64,000 bases of DNA, taken from positions 1 to 64,000 of the forward strand of contig JADGJC010000013.1 in the NCBI GenBank assembly GCA_027596075.1, read 5' to 3'. This DNA comes from Rhizophlyctis rosea (taxonomy: Eukaryota > Chytridiomycota > Chytridiomycetes > Rhizophlyctidales > Rhizophlyctidaceae). The notes below the pieces were generated by a model that worked only from the letters and a program-made list of their open reading frames with translations, made no database searches and had not been told where the DNA came from. Positions 35,582 through 46,783 of the stretch are shown here, piece after piece (positions within the stretch are counted from its first letter, which is position 1; every line of letters begins with the position of its first letter). The translations under genes were made by a program, and so were the position numbers.

Positions 35582-37337
35582 CTACGCATCTCGACACGTA
35601 ACCAACCCCCCCGCCCTCCGCCCATACGCATCCAACATCTCCCCATTACCCCCCCTAGGCCCCCACAACCCCGTATCAAACACATTCGCATACCGGATCT
35701 CCGGCGCAGCCCTCTGCTCAACGCTCACCCTATGCAACCGATGCGAAATCCTGTTGCTCTGCGGCGTCAGGCTCTGCCTCCCATCATCCGGCGACGGCGA
35801 GGGGGACATCATGTCCGGTTTTGGGCGGTGGATCACGTGGCTGTGCGCGCGAGGGCGGGAGCCGCCGAAGGAGGTTGGGAAGCTGTTGGAGCGGTGGTTG
35901 GCGATGGAGGGGGGGATGGCGTTGACGGGTGGGGAGGGGTCCATGGACATTGGGGATGGGGTTGGGACGGGGAGGTGAAGGGTGTGTTGGCGGTACATGA
36001 GGGGGACGGGTTGAAGGGAAGAGCGGGAGTGCGGGTTAGGGGCGTCGGTTGGGGAAGGGGAGGGGTCGGTGCGGTGAGATAATGCGGAATTGGAGCGTTG
36101 GTAGGGGTAGTAATGGTGAGTCGCTTGTTGTTGCGGGTGGTCGGGGTGCTGTTGCTGTTGTTGTTGCTGTTGAGAGTGGGAGTAGGGTTGGCGCACAAAT
36201 TGCCCGTCCGATGCGAAACTAACGGGCTGTGTGGCTTGTTGCCATCGAGGGGTGGGCTTCACAATGATGGGAGCGGATGGAGTGAATGGTGCCGTGTGGC
36301 CGTTCGATGATACCGGTTGGTTTGGTGAGAAGGCCGAGTGGTTGTAGTGAGGTTCGGCGGCAGGTGATGGAGACTGAGTGGCAAGACTTTGGGGTGTAGT
36401 CGCAAGGTGTCCGTTTTTGTAACTCTGCGATCCCTCGTACCCATATCTGTCCTCAACACTCTTCCCACCAACATGGTCCCTACGCAAAGGGCTGATCATG
36501 GATGCCGATCCCGACCCACTCAACGCGCTAGGACCGATACTGCCCGGTGACGGCGAGACGCCCACCAATTCACTCTGCGCACGTGAACGTCTCTGCGGAC
36601 TGGCAATGGCCTCAGGCGACGTGGCTCCCACCGAGATGGTGCTGGACCTGCTCCGCTTATCATAGCTGTCGCGACCATCAGGCGTCGTCAGGAGCAATCT
36701 CTCGCGAAGAGCTTCATGTACAGTTTGCATAGACTGATTCTGCGTCAAAAGCATATCCCCGCACGCCTGCAACTCTTCCACGCTGACATTCAGGTTGAAC
36801 TCATGCAGAAGCAAAAACTCGATCTCCAATGCGTTCAGTTCTTGCACCGGTAAACCCCCAACGCCTAAAAACGCAATGCACGTCAGACCTGACCCTCCCA
36901 AAGCAAACATCATGAGCAAACTTGAACATACGTGAAATATGAACGTTGGTGAAAAAGATGTCGCTCAGGAATTTGACAGCCACCATGACCCCAGCAATCA
37001 GCAACCGATGAATGTTATACGAATTGATGATGATGGGCGCCGAGTGATTGGATCCGCCAGGAGACGACGGCATTTTGGCCCCCTGCCGTGACCGAGACAT
37101 CCGATCCAGGTATATGAGCACAGCAAGGAAGCACTCGTTCCCACAAGGAGCGTATTTCAGGATGCGATTTAGGTACCCCTGTACGTCAATTGTGGGAATG
37201 GTACGTGCGTGGAAGCGGGTCAAGCCGGTACGAGTTGGAGGTAATCGGTCATTTGCGGCGGTGATGCGATTGATGTAGGTTGAAATCAGACGGATTGTTT
37301 CCGTTGGAGGGGTATTGCAAATATCGAAAGTTGCCAT
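35582..37337 (-). CDS. Pho80/PCL-type cyclin
   Basis: Exons 37337-36932 and 36864-35582; 562 residues. The N-terminal 200 residues form a Pho80-family cyclin box: YLNRILKYAPCGNECFLAVL, then LIYLDRM, INSYNIHRLLIAGVMVAVKF, and VQELNALEIEFLLLHEF across the intron. These cyclins activate the Pho85-type CDK, acting in phosphate signalling, glycogen control and morphogenesis. The remaining 350 residues are disordered (Ser/Pro/His-rich) and include a polyglutamine run of eight near 36150; several SP and TP dipeptides could be CDK sites. The start is the first ATG before IRLISTYINRI. The family is clear; the exact PCL subtype is not. Confidence 0.9.
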
Positions 37338-39388
37338 AGTGACTATCTGAGGGGTCTAACAAGGGGAGAAATCGTAATATCTACACCAAAACAATGCATC
37401 AAGTACGTTCCGTCAGTGGCAGAAGCAATGAATTTTCAAATGAATGATATTGATTTGCAAAAAGGCACAGCCGCATCCTTCCACCTTCCCCAGAACATAC
37501 CTTGCCACAGAGAATCTTTCTGGTGGTGATCAGCAATCTTTTCTTTGTCTAGCAAATAACTTCATAAAAACTAAGAGAAATAACTTTATAGAGTATAGTG
37601 CCTATATACAGGTTGTTGCAAGCGGTAGCGTGATGAATCGAATGTACAGGAAAAGGTATGTGAAGTTTGCGAGACCCTTAGCGTGATGAAAGCGAACGTG
37701 AGACCTCGTCAGTGACTTCGTGAGAGAGTGATGTTACTTGTCAAACTAGCAATGACAAGAGGCAGTGAGGTTGCGGGGTGAATTGCAACAGGGTGCACAA
37801 GAGCCTGTGTGAATCTCTGCGGAAGTAAGGGTGTGGTATGCAACGAGTGGCAGTGTGTTCATCCTATTCCTATCGTAGAAAACTGAGCAACCCTTGCCCG
37901 GACTTGGTGATGTGTGGCAATGAGGGAAAAGATGTGCAGGAGGGTTTGGCTATGAACTTGAACAAGATGGCGGAGAGGTTGGGCGTGGTGCGAGGCAGGC
38001 AACGTTAGGAGGAGTTTGGGCTACGAGAAGAGGGTGGTTGTGTTTTGAGGTTTTCCCTTGCCCCTTTCACCCAGGACTCTTTGCAAAAATGAGTAATGAA
38101 ACCGCCTTTTCACCCGCACCGCATTGTTGGCTGTAGGAGTGTGTGTGTTGTGCAAGGGGGAGGGCGGTGTCGCAGTTGAGTGAGTGCACAGTGCACAGTG
38201 CACACAGTGGGGCACGCTTCACCACTTGGAGACGGCTCGACCCAGCCCCCACATATCTCCAACGCCTAAAGTCCGGGTCGTGCGGCGGAATGGCGCTGCA
38301 TATGAACGAGAACTCGGTACGGTGGCGCAAATGCCGGTTGCAATGCACGACATCGCCAATTGCATATTTGACTACGCCACAGTTGAAGTCCGATTACGAG
38401 TGGCAAATCTGGCATTTGTGCTCCGGCCGCGCCCGCCTCCTTTACCTCTTTACTTCCCCAACATTGACCGAAAGGTCCGCAGCACCAAGGATATGGTTAA
38501 GATGTTCTGAAGGGTCCAAACTTTCAAGTCCTGGGCTTTTCACCAAGTCTTGTGACAACCAAACTGACACATCAAGTCAATATACGCATGAAAGCGGACC
38601 CGAAAGGTCCCCCGCAGTCTCCCGCGCTTCAGGCATTTTTCACGCGAGCAAGGGCTGGAGCGTTCACGGTTTCGTGGACCCTTTGGTAAGCTGGATCTGC
38701 GAGAAGCTCTCAAGCTGCTTTGGTCGTACCCCACAGCAAGCTGCTCAGTTCCAGATCTTGTGACGATTTTTGAGTCATTTCTGAGTTTACAACACAGCTT
38801 CGCACATGGGTCCATGGGTATTGCTGAGAGGAGTAAACATTCAAAATCGCGCGTAACAGGGTGGTGTTCAATCTCCTCAAAAGCATGAAGCACACATCTT
38901 TGAGACTTGTCCACATCCTATCCAGCCATGCATACCTACATAGCTTGCTCATGTATGTAGAGGGTGCCTTCCACCAGTATTTTGACTTTTACAGACATGG
39001 GACTTGTGGGCGGCACAGATGAACATATTGGTGGCACGACCCATCCACCCATTCACTTCCTTTCAGCCGTGCACGCACCAGACGCGCCATCTGAGATGGG
39101 ATGGGGCTTATCTGCCCGATTTGTCGTTTCCAATTTGACCTAATTTTGGATGGCGCACTTTTGGCTTCAATCGGTCAAGCCAAAGTCCTATCGAATAACT
39201 TATCGTAAGTATCGTAGCAGATCTTCGTGTGAAAGGACATCTTTCTCATCCCGCGTCAAAATCTTTCACACACAACACGCTGAAACTCCGACTCCCCACT
39301 GCCAAGTCCAATTCAAAGCAAGAGAGTAGCACCACCAATACTTGTGATACGTCCAGAGTGACAGCGGAAGGAAGCCAAACCACGAAAG
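37338..39388. other. Gene-poor interval upstream of the ankyrin cluster
   Basis: Two kilobases without a recognisable gene. Frames such as 38143-38763 (+, 206 codons) and 38914-38540 (-) look like chance openings. A small direct repeat of AGTGCAC (three copies, about 38184-38202) is present. Sequence around 39225-39260 (GTGAAAGGACAT and onward) recurs near 40775 upstream of the next paralogue, so it belongs to the duplicated unit. Confidence 0.4.
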
Positions 39389-40629
39389 ATGACGGCAATG
39401 GCTCTCCCACCGAAAATTTTGCAAAAGGTAGGCATGCTCGTTGGTCTTGAATACCTACCGGCATATTCCAGACCGTGACTGGATGGTGAGAAGGTTACAA
39501 TACACTTATGATATCGAAACGGGGAAACCCACAGTCTGCCTATACCGGTATATGATCTAATCACTTTCTTTGGTCCGTCAATGGAAGGTCGCCCTGCTCA
39601 GTGATCCATCCACCAGTCGCGCGCTCCGCAGCACCCGCAAGGTCGTGCGCCCACATCACCGACAAGGACTTGGACGTGGCCGAAGCGCACTGGAGACTCT
39701 CCGTACGTGGCCACCAAAGCCTCCTTTCTTGGATCCTGCGCAAGTGGCCCCAAGATATCATCCCTTGGTGCTTCTCGGAAGGAATGACCCGCGCAGTCAG
39801 ACAGTTCTTCGTCGACCAAACCTACCGGATGCTCGAGAAAGCAGCGCGTCAAAAAGATATCGAGATGGCTGATTTCCTCCTGGGAAACGTTGTGGATATC
39901 AATGGCGGCGAAGGGCCGATCTTGACTGCGACTGTACAATCGGGAGATATTGGCTTGGTGACGCAAATACTGGACAGGGGGGCGGATGTCAATGCCGTAG
40001 TCGTCTCTACCTTCTCCCTCTGGAGGACCACGGCATTACACGAAGCTGTGTCGTGGGGTTTTACGGATGTCGTCAAGCTCTTGGTGGAAAGAGGGGCAGA
40101 TCCCAATATTGGAAATTTCCGCGAAGAGAAGACCCCGCTCTATTGGGCCGTGTTAAAGGGGGACGCCATCATGGTTCAGTGTCTGTTGGACGCGGGTGCA
40201 GACATTTTGCAGAAGAGCCGTCAGTCATTGATGTATGCAGTGCAGTACGGTTTTACAAAGATTGTGAAGGCGGTGGTGGAGGCGGGGGCGGATGTATGGG
40301 GCACGGAAGCGTTGATCGAGGCGATAAGGCAGGGCCATCTGTCAATGGTGCCCATACTCTTGGATGCTCCGGCAAACGTAGCCTTCAACGATGGTGAAGC
40401 GATGCTCTTGGCTGCATCCGCGGGATACACGGATATTGTGAGGGAGCTGCTTGAAGGGCCGCCAAACGAACAAGATGGGGATTGGTTCCGGGAGTTCATG
40501 GTTGGCGTTGATAGGGTACTCGGGGTTGCAGCTGCGGACAGGCATCATGAGATTGTGAAGCTACTGCTAAAAGCTGGTGGGAGTCGATACGACGTTCTCT
40601 TCAAGGCCGGGCACGAGTTGGGGAAATAG
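39389..40629 (+). pseudogene. F-box-like/ankyrin repeat gene A, frameshifted in the N-terminal region
   Basis: Exon 1 (39389-39427) encodes MTAMALPPKILQK and exon 2 starts at 39588 with VALLSD, as in the intact copies downstream. Within exon 2, near 39646-39655, the sequence reads GTGCGCCCACATC where copy D has GTGCGCGCCCACATC: loss of two bases shifts the frame. After that point the second frame runs intact to a stop at 40629, encoding about 325 residues with seven or more ankyrin-type repeats (for example LLVERGADPNIG, VAFNDGEAMLLAASAGYTDI) and ending in GHELGK. F-box-like plus ankyrin proteins usually recruit targets to SCF ubiquitin ligases. Either the copy is an early pseudogene, it starts at a later ATG (near 39784), or the two bases are a sequencing error. 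Confidence 0.7.
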
Positions 40630-40884
40630 GCATCTAGTTACTTTCCAATGTGGCATATCAAACGGCCAACGGGGAGTGCCATGCTGTACATGTATATATG
40701 CACTTGCAAGAGGCCAAAATCAAACAGCTAAACTCGGGCCAGCCAGTCACCAAAGTCCTGGCAGACTTGCTTGTGAAAGGACATGTTGCTCATCACTTCC
40801 CATTCTCATTCGAATCCAAGCAAATTCACAAATTTGGGCTCTTACCAAAGTCAGTCGGCACCACACACGATACCCTTGAGCACA

Positions 40885-41880
40885 GAGCTGTAATGGAGAT
40901 TTTGCAGAAGATGAGCTTGCAAGTCGACCTGAACGGCAACAAGCGGGTACCAGAGGAAAGAGGAATTTCCATATGACGTTTTGAACTTTTAAAAACCTAA
41001 AGCATAGGTTCTCCCTTTCTCTATAATGAACGTATAGGTTGCCCTACTCCGTGTTCCATACTTAAACCGCGCTCTCCAACGTCTTAATATCGTGCGCGTT
41101 CACATCACCGGAAACGACTTGCTCATGGCTGAAGCGACTTGGCGGCTTTTCGAACGCAGCCACGAAAATCTATTCTACTGGATTCTGCGGAAATGGGCCC
41201 GCGATGTCATCCCATGATGCTTCTCAGAGGAAATGGTGGCTCTCACCAACAACTTCTTTCGAATTCCTGCGATACCAAACGGCTTTCTGTGGAACGCAGC
41301 AGGCCGACAAGATATCGAGACGGCCAAATTCCTCTTTGGAATGGGTGCGGACGTCAACGCATTCGACGGTGGGCCATTACAGTCAGCTGCTTATAAAGGG
41401 GACGTTGAGATGGTGTCATTCCTGTTGGACAATGCCGCGAAGATCAATGCCGTGAAGGAGTGGGCCTAAGGCATTGAATGACGCGGCAAAGGAAGGTCAC
41501 TTAGATGTTATCAGGCTGCTGGTTGATAAAGAAGCGGATGTCAACGCTAAAGGTCGTCTTGAGTGGAAGTCTGCAGTCTACCATGCCGTGGAACCCCAGG
41601 ATGTTGTGCTGCTTCAATATCTTTTGGATGTTACCATCAAAGACTATCTTTCATTGGCGATGGATATGGAAGCGGGACAGTTTGCCATCGTGGAGATGCT
41701 GTTGGATACTGGGGCAAGTGCTTGGCAAAGCAGCGCGTTGATCGTGGCGCTGGAGAAGGGTCATCTGTCTCTCGTGAGTTTGCTATTGACGCCATATGCA
41801 ATGTCGCGGCTAAGGATGACGAAGCGGTGTTCTTGGCGGCATCCCGTTGTCGGAGTAAGCGGCTAGGTACTTTGCGAAAG
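40885..41880 (+). pseudogene. F-box-like/ankyrin repeat gene B, decayed copy
   Basis: A relic exon 1 (about 40890-40910, reading VMEILQK) has lost its donor: AAG is followed by AT where the intact genes have GT. Exon 2 begins near 41038 (VALL) but is broken by a TGA at 41215-41217, where copy A has TGG in the same IP-W-CFSE context, then by frameshifts near 41466 and 41790, and it stops being alignable around 41880, short of the C-terminal repeats. Ankyrin-like stretches remain recognisable (FLFGMGADVNAFDGGPLQSA, LLVDKEADVNAKG). Clearly non-functional as it stands. Confidence 0.85.
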
Positions 41881-42474
41881 TGTAATACAGAATGATGGAG
41901 GGGAGTGCCATGCTGAACATCCATGTCAAGTTCAATTGCAGAGCCCGAAGTCGTTTCAATACTAACATGGTTATGAGATATTTCCAGTCAGTTAAAGTAC
42001 TGCTTAGTGTCACAGCGCCCTCAAGCCTGCACGCCAGCTTTCTGGGATAGTTTACCACTCATGATTCGCAATGTCCCATGGAAACATTCACCTCTTGGCG
42101 AAGATTTTTGTAGATGTGTCTAGGCAATGAGCATTCAGGTTGGGGGATTGTCACTCGCACCGCATGCGGTTTGGTACGTCAGTAGTCTGTCAGTCTGCGG
42201 TTACATCTGCTCTGGAGAGCTGCATGCAAAAATAGGACCCTGAATTGTACAAGCCACTGTCGCGTCCTGTTGGTGCCCAGGATGGTGCCCTTGTGTGCCC
42301 ATCCAGACACAGGGACCAGCCCCCCAGCAGCTTCCCCATCACCATCGCGATCTTTCCCACGCATTCTTCATCTTGCTTCATACAAAGTTCAAGTTCTTTG
42401 CACAAGAACGGCGTTTTAGCTGGCATACTGGAAACAAGTTGGCAGCGATCGCGGACAGCAAGCAGAGCACGAAG
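41881..42474. other. Spacer between ankyrin copies B and C
   Basis: Contains the 3' flank of copy B, with the motif GTGCCATGCTGAACAT shared in diverged form with the 3' flanks of copies A and C, and the 5' flank of copy C, whose GCGATCGCGGAC is also found before copy D. No other gene is seen. Confidence 0.5.
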
Positions 42475-43667
42475 ATGACGCCAATGGCTCTCCTACCGGA
42501 AATTCTGCAAAAGGTGGGAAGCAGCCAACGATGTTTCCATGGGCAAGCAGGGGCCAAGGGGGTGGAATACATTCGAGCAAGTGAAGTGCTTCGTAAGGTT
42601 CTGACCAGCTCGAATGTCACTTTCCATCTGCCAAATACTAGGTCTCTCTTTACTGTCCTCCACGGACAACCCGCGCACTCCGAAGCACATGCAAGATCGT
42701 ACGCGCCCACATCACCCAAAAGGACTTGGACAGAGCCGAAGCAAATTGGAGGCTCTCCGTACGTGGCTACAACGACCTATGTCACTGGGTGCTGCGCAAT
42801 TGGATTCGAGATATCATTCCCGCGTACTTCTCCGACGAAATGTCCTTCCTGACGAACGTCTTCCGACTCCGTTCCCACATGTTTCTCTCGAAAGCTGCAA
42901 GTCTGCAAGATATCGGGATGACTGAAGTTCTCTTGAGCGCCGGTGCTGATGTGAACGGCGGCGACGGCCAGGTCCTGCATGCAGCTACACAGACGGGCAA
43001 CGTTGAGCTGGTGGCGCTCTTGTTGAACAACGGGGCAAAGATCAACACGGTATTGAAGGGTGGGAGCACGGTGTTGAACGAAACCGCAAGCAAGGATCAT
43101 ACAGATGTGGTCAAGCTTTTGGTGGGAAGAGGGGCGGATCCCAGGGCTGGGTCTTGCGGCGAATCGGTTACGGCGCTATATCATGCTGTAGGTCAGAAGG
43201 ACTACATCATGGCCCAGTGCCTATTGGACGCGGGTGCCGCTCGCTTTCGGAGCAGTGAGTCGTTGCTATTGGCGTTATATGCGGGTGATGTCGAGATGGT
43301 CAAGATGCTGGTGAAGGGCGGGGCGAATGTGTGGGACACCGACACATCGATTGAAGCTATCAGGATTGGCAATTTGCCAATGGTGGCTGTCCTGTTGAAT
43401 GCGCCGGTAAACGTGGCCTTGTGGGACGGTGACGCGGTGTTCTTCGCTGCATCCAAAGGTTACACAGCCATTGTGAAGCAATTGCTAGAGATGGCGCCAA
43501 AAGAAGAAGAAGATCAGGAATTGTTCCGGGCATTCATGGCAGGGGTCGATAGGGGACTAGGAGTTGCAGCTACGAATGGGCATTACGAGATTGTGAAGCT
43601 GCTGCTGGAAGCTGGTGGGAGTCGATACGAAACTGTCTTCACGGCCGTGCAGGAGTTGGGGAAGTAG
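42475..43667 (+). CDS. F-box-like/ankyrin repeat protein C (intact)
   Basis: Exons 42475-42513 and 42642-43667; 354 residues. The first exon gives MTPMALLPEILQK, which with the following residues (TRALRSTCKIVRAHI) resembles a short F-box: LPEIL, then a basic helix. A helical region with paired Trp residues (WRLSVRGYNDLCHWVLRNW) comes next, then about eight ankyrin-type repeats (LLSAGADVNGGDGQVLHAA, LLVGRGADPRAGS, KMLVKGGANVWD, LLLEAGGSRYE). Such proteins typically offer a substrate-binding ankyrin surface to an SCF ubiquitin ligase; this role is inferred and the target unknown. The gene shares its intron position (phase 0, after codon 13) with the three neighbouring copies, so the cluster arose by tandem duplication. 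Confidence 0.8.
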
Positions 43668-44193
43668 GCGGATAGTTAGTTTGTAGGGCCATGCTCAACA
43701 TGTCTATTTTCACTTGCGAAAGCTATACTCGATCAATAATTTTATGACCCTACTAAGCCATCTCTATAAGGTCCAGTCTCGCTGGATGTCATGCCACCCC
43801 TGCTGCTCGTTCATTCTGAGTGATTGATGTTAAATAACATTATGCGGTTGTCAACGAATTACATCAATATGGTTCAATGATGTGGATATCGAAGGCCGAA
43901 TGTAATGCTTATGCCATGACGGCCTTTCTGTGCAAACGAGAGGTATAGGAGTCCAGCAAGTTCTGAGTGGTGATGGATGCGTGGACCCTGAAATGCACAA
44001 TTGCATGCGCCGACTAAGTTACCGTGCATTTACCAAAATCTTCCCCTTTTCCCACACCCCCACCACACCCCTCAATTTGAATCATAATTTCTCATCGTAC
44101 ACATCCAACTCTTAGTAAAGCAAGGAGGCATCAGCTCCCTCACTCACAGTATCTCGACAACGATCGCGGACGAAAACCAGAGCGCAAACAAAG
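43668..44193. other. Spacer between ankyrin copies C and D
   Basis: No gene seen. The first 60 bases repeat the 3' flank motif of the family (GGGCCATGCTCAACATGT) and the last 45 bases share GATCGCGGAC with the region before copy C. The centre is AT-rich and presumably carries the promoter of copy D. Confidence 0.5.
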
Positions 44194-45399
44194 ATGACAT
44201 CGATGGCTCTCCTACCGGAGATTTTGGAACAGGTGAGAGAACGCCAAGATCGTGGAAGCAGCAGCTCCCCCAAAAAGGTTGGAGACCGAGCTAAGAATAG
44301 TGCAGTATGCTCATGATAGTATAAGGGGACACAGTAGTGTCAATTTCACATAATTGAACAAGTCTGCTCACCCATCAAATACTAGGTTGCCCTACTCAGT
44401 GACTCACCAACAGGCCGCGCACTCCGCAGCACATGCAAAGTCGTGCGCGCCCACATCTCCTTGAAGGACTTGCTCAGAGCGGAAGCGAAGTGGAGGCTGT
44501 ACGAAGGCGACGAACACAAGCTGTTGCGGTGGGCGACGCGCCGTTGGCGCGGGGATATCCTACGATGGTGCATGACCGACAACATATACAAACGGAATCG
44601 CAACTTCTTCCGAAACCGTGCCCCCCAGCTTCTCAAGATGGCAGTGGGTCGAAAAGATCTCAAGACGGTCAAAGTCTGCCTGGACGTGGGAGCTGACGTC
44701 AACATGAATGAAGGCGAGGTCTTGCGAGCGGCTGCACAGACGGGCAACGTCGCGCTGGTGACGCTGTTGTTGGACAGAGGCGCCAAAGTGAATGCAAAGG
44801 GCCAAGATGGCACGGCTTTAGGTGTAGCTGCAAAGTGGGGTCACACGGAGGTCGTCAGGCTTTTGGTGCATAGAGGGGCAGATCCGGATGCAACAGGCCG
44901 CAAGGAATGGCGTAGCCCGCTGTACCAGGCCCCTGGGCGGCAGCATGTAGTAATGGTTCGGTGTTTCGTGGAGGCGGGGGCGGAACTGGACGAGCAAGGC
45001 CATTATGCGTTTTATGATGCCGTGGAGGCAGGTCATGTTGCAGTTGTGGAGACATTGGTAAAGTGCGGAGTGGATGTGCGGTCCGGCGGCTGGCTTTCCT
45101 TTGCCATAGAGGAGGGTCAGTTGTCACTTGTGCCCATCTTATTGGACCTCGGCGCAGATGTGGCATGGGACAAGGGCGAACCGGTGTTCTTGGCCGCATC
45201 TGCGGGGCACACTGGAACTGTGAGAGCGTTGCTGGAGAAGGCGCCGGCAAAACAGGATGGGAACTCTTACGAAGAATTCATGGTAGGGGTCAACAAGGGG
45301 CTTGAAGCGGCATCGGGGGATGGGCATTTCGACATCGTGAAGCTGCTGGTGGAAGCTGGCGGGAATCAAAACAAAGTCGTCTGTAAAGCCATGCAGTGA
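44194..45399 (+). CDS. F-box-like/ankyrin repeat protein D (intact)
   Basis: Exons 44194-44232 and 44386-45399; 350 residues. It starts MTSMALLPEILEQVALLSD and follows the same plan as copy C: a short F-box-like segment, a basic linker, a Trp-bearing helix (LLRWATRRWRGDIL), then about eight ankyrin-type repeats (DVGADVNMNEGEVLRAAAQT, LLLDRGAKVNAKG, LLVHRGADPDATG, ILLDLGADVAWDKG, LLVEAGGNQNK). Of the four copies it keeps the most canonical repeats and the cleanest splice sites. A role as substrate receptor of a ubiquitin ligase is inferred. A longer internal sequence difference from copy C suggests the duplication is old enough for divergence. Confidence 0.82.
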
Positions 45400-45656
45400 T
45401 TGGAGATGGGTAGTGCATAGCTGCAGCTGCATGGAATTGGGGATAGGTAGTAGGTAACTTGTAGTTCATTGGTGTGTCAATAGGACGGGCATGGATTCTG
45501 CCCATTTGCAAGTGGTAAAAGAACACCTCTAATAACAATGGTGTGCTCAGAGATATGTTATACTGACGACGTGTACAAGTCCTTGCGTGACTGCAAGGCG
45601 CTGGGAAGGGTAAATATTTACAAAATTTGGTCAAAACTTTCCAATTCGAAGAATCT

Positions 45657-46506
45657 TCAGTCTCGCATAGACTCTGCAATCTCCGCCAAAAACTGCTCAG
45701 CAGTCTTTTGCATCGGGGCCGCGCTCTTATTTGCTGCCTGTTCCCAGAACCACAAAGTAAAGTCCATCAGTACCGCAACCTTCAGTTCCAACCTCAAGAA
45801 CGAACATCAACATACCCTTCCCTCATACACCGTCTCCCTCCCTCCCGTGTCCGCGTCCCCATCCCCACCTGCTCCACCAACCGATACGTGCGCCGCCTTA
45901 TCCAAAATGTAAAGATATTGTCCCCTTTGATCGTATGCTACGGGCAAAGCGCAACGCTGACATAGGTATCGATTCTGTCTTTCGTAGCCGTTTGGTCTAT
46001 AAAGTAAGTGATTAGTATTTTGAGGCGTGGGACCGCTGCGCGGAATGGTGAGGTGAGACATACCGTCGGAGAAGCTTCACGGGACCGGTAGCGAGGTTGA
46101 TTTTTGATGTGTGTTTTTGACGATCGACTATGTATGCGTTGTCAGTTTTGCGGCGTGGGAGCTGTTTAGAGGGTGACGGTGTGAGCAAACGGTTTGCCGC
46201 GCGCGGGAGTAGGTAAGCTCATATTTTATACCTTTCGTAAGTGCTTATCTATGGAAGTGGACAGTGGGTATGGAGAATTAGACTTCAGCACGTACCTGTG
46301 TACGCGTTGGCAAAAACACTCACCGATAATAAGGACGAACTCCCCGCAATATGAGCAATAATATGTGTGCAACTTCTGTTGGTTGGGCTGGACGCCGTCC
46401 GTGGAGGCGGAGACCGTGCTGGAACTAAGGAAAAAGACTTGAGTCAGTGAAGGGCTTCCGGAAAGTCGTTGCTGTTTGTGCTTACATACCTTACAATCTT
46501 CGGCAT
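45657..46506 (-). CDS. STEEP1: STEEP1 (CXorf56-type) homologue
   Basis: Exons 46506-46490, 46424-46324, 46248-46232 (17 nt), 46161-46064, 45996-45816 and 45737-45657; 164 residues. It starts MPKIVS and carries HTYYCSYCGEFVLIID, LPRRKTDNAYIVD, then LLRRPNGYERQNRYLC and QRCALPVAY, matching the conserved order of the STEEP1 family (two Cys pairs probably binding zinc). In animals STEEP1 promotes exit of STING from the ER; the ancient role, in fungi and plants that lack STING signalling of that kind, is not settled. A 17-base microexon supplies KHLRK between VLIID and LPRRK and is needed to match the family. The C-terminus is shorter than in animals: after a Gly/Asp-rich patch, a short coiled tail (AEQFLAEIAESMRD). 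Confidence 0.85.
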
Positions 46507-46783
46507 ATTGAATGAATAGCTCCTGTATGATTCGGCAGTTCAATTGCTGGAAGTGGGAGGATTGAGAGGTGGGAAGGTTGTAGGCAGCCAGGCCAAGGAG
46601 CAAGAACGCGCAGCACCCGTCACAGTGTGTCACCCGAAATGAACTCTAAGCCACGCGGAAGTTAGGTTCTCCATTTTATTTTTAGCGTCTTCCCTTCTCC
46701 CACTTCTCCATTTGCTTCAAGTCAGCCAGCAACTATCCTCTCCCATACATAGCCCACAGCAACAACGCACACCCTACCTGGAC

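Noticed and set aside
38143..38763. 206-codon open frame on the + strand
   Set aside because: Not ATG-initiated in a good context, no recognisable motif, and no flanking exons; likely chance in a stop-poor stretch.
39225..41040. Possible transposon as the cause of the ankyrin duplication
   Set aside because: No terminal inverted repeats, target duplications or transposase remnants were visible; the shared flanks suffice for unequal crossing-over.
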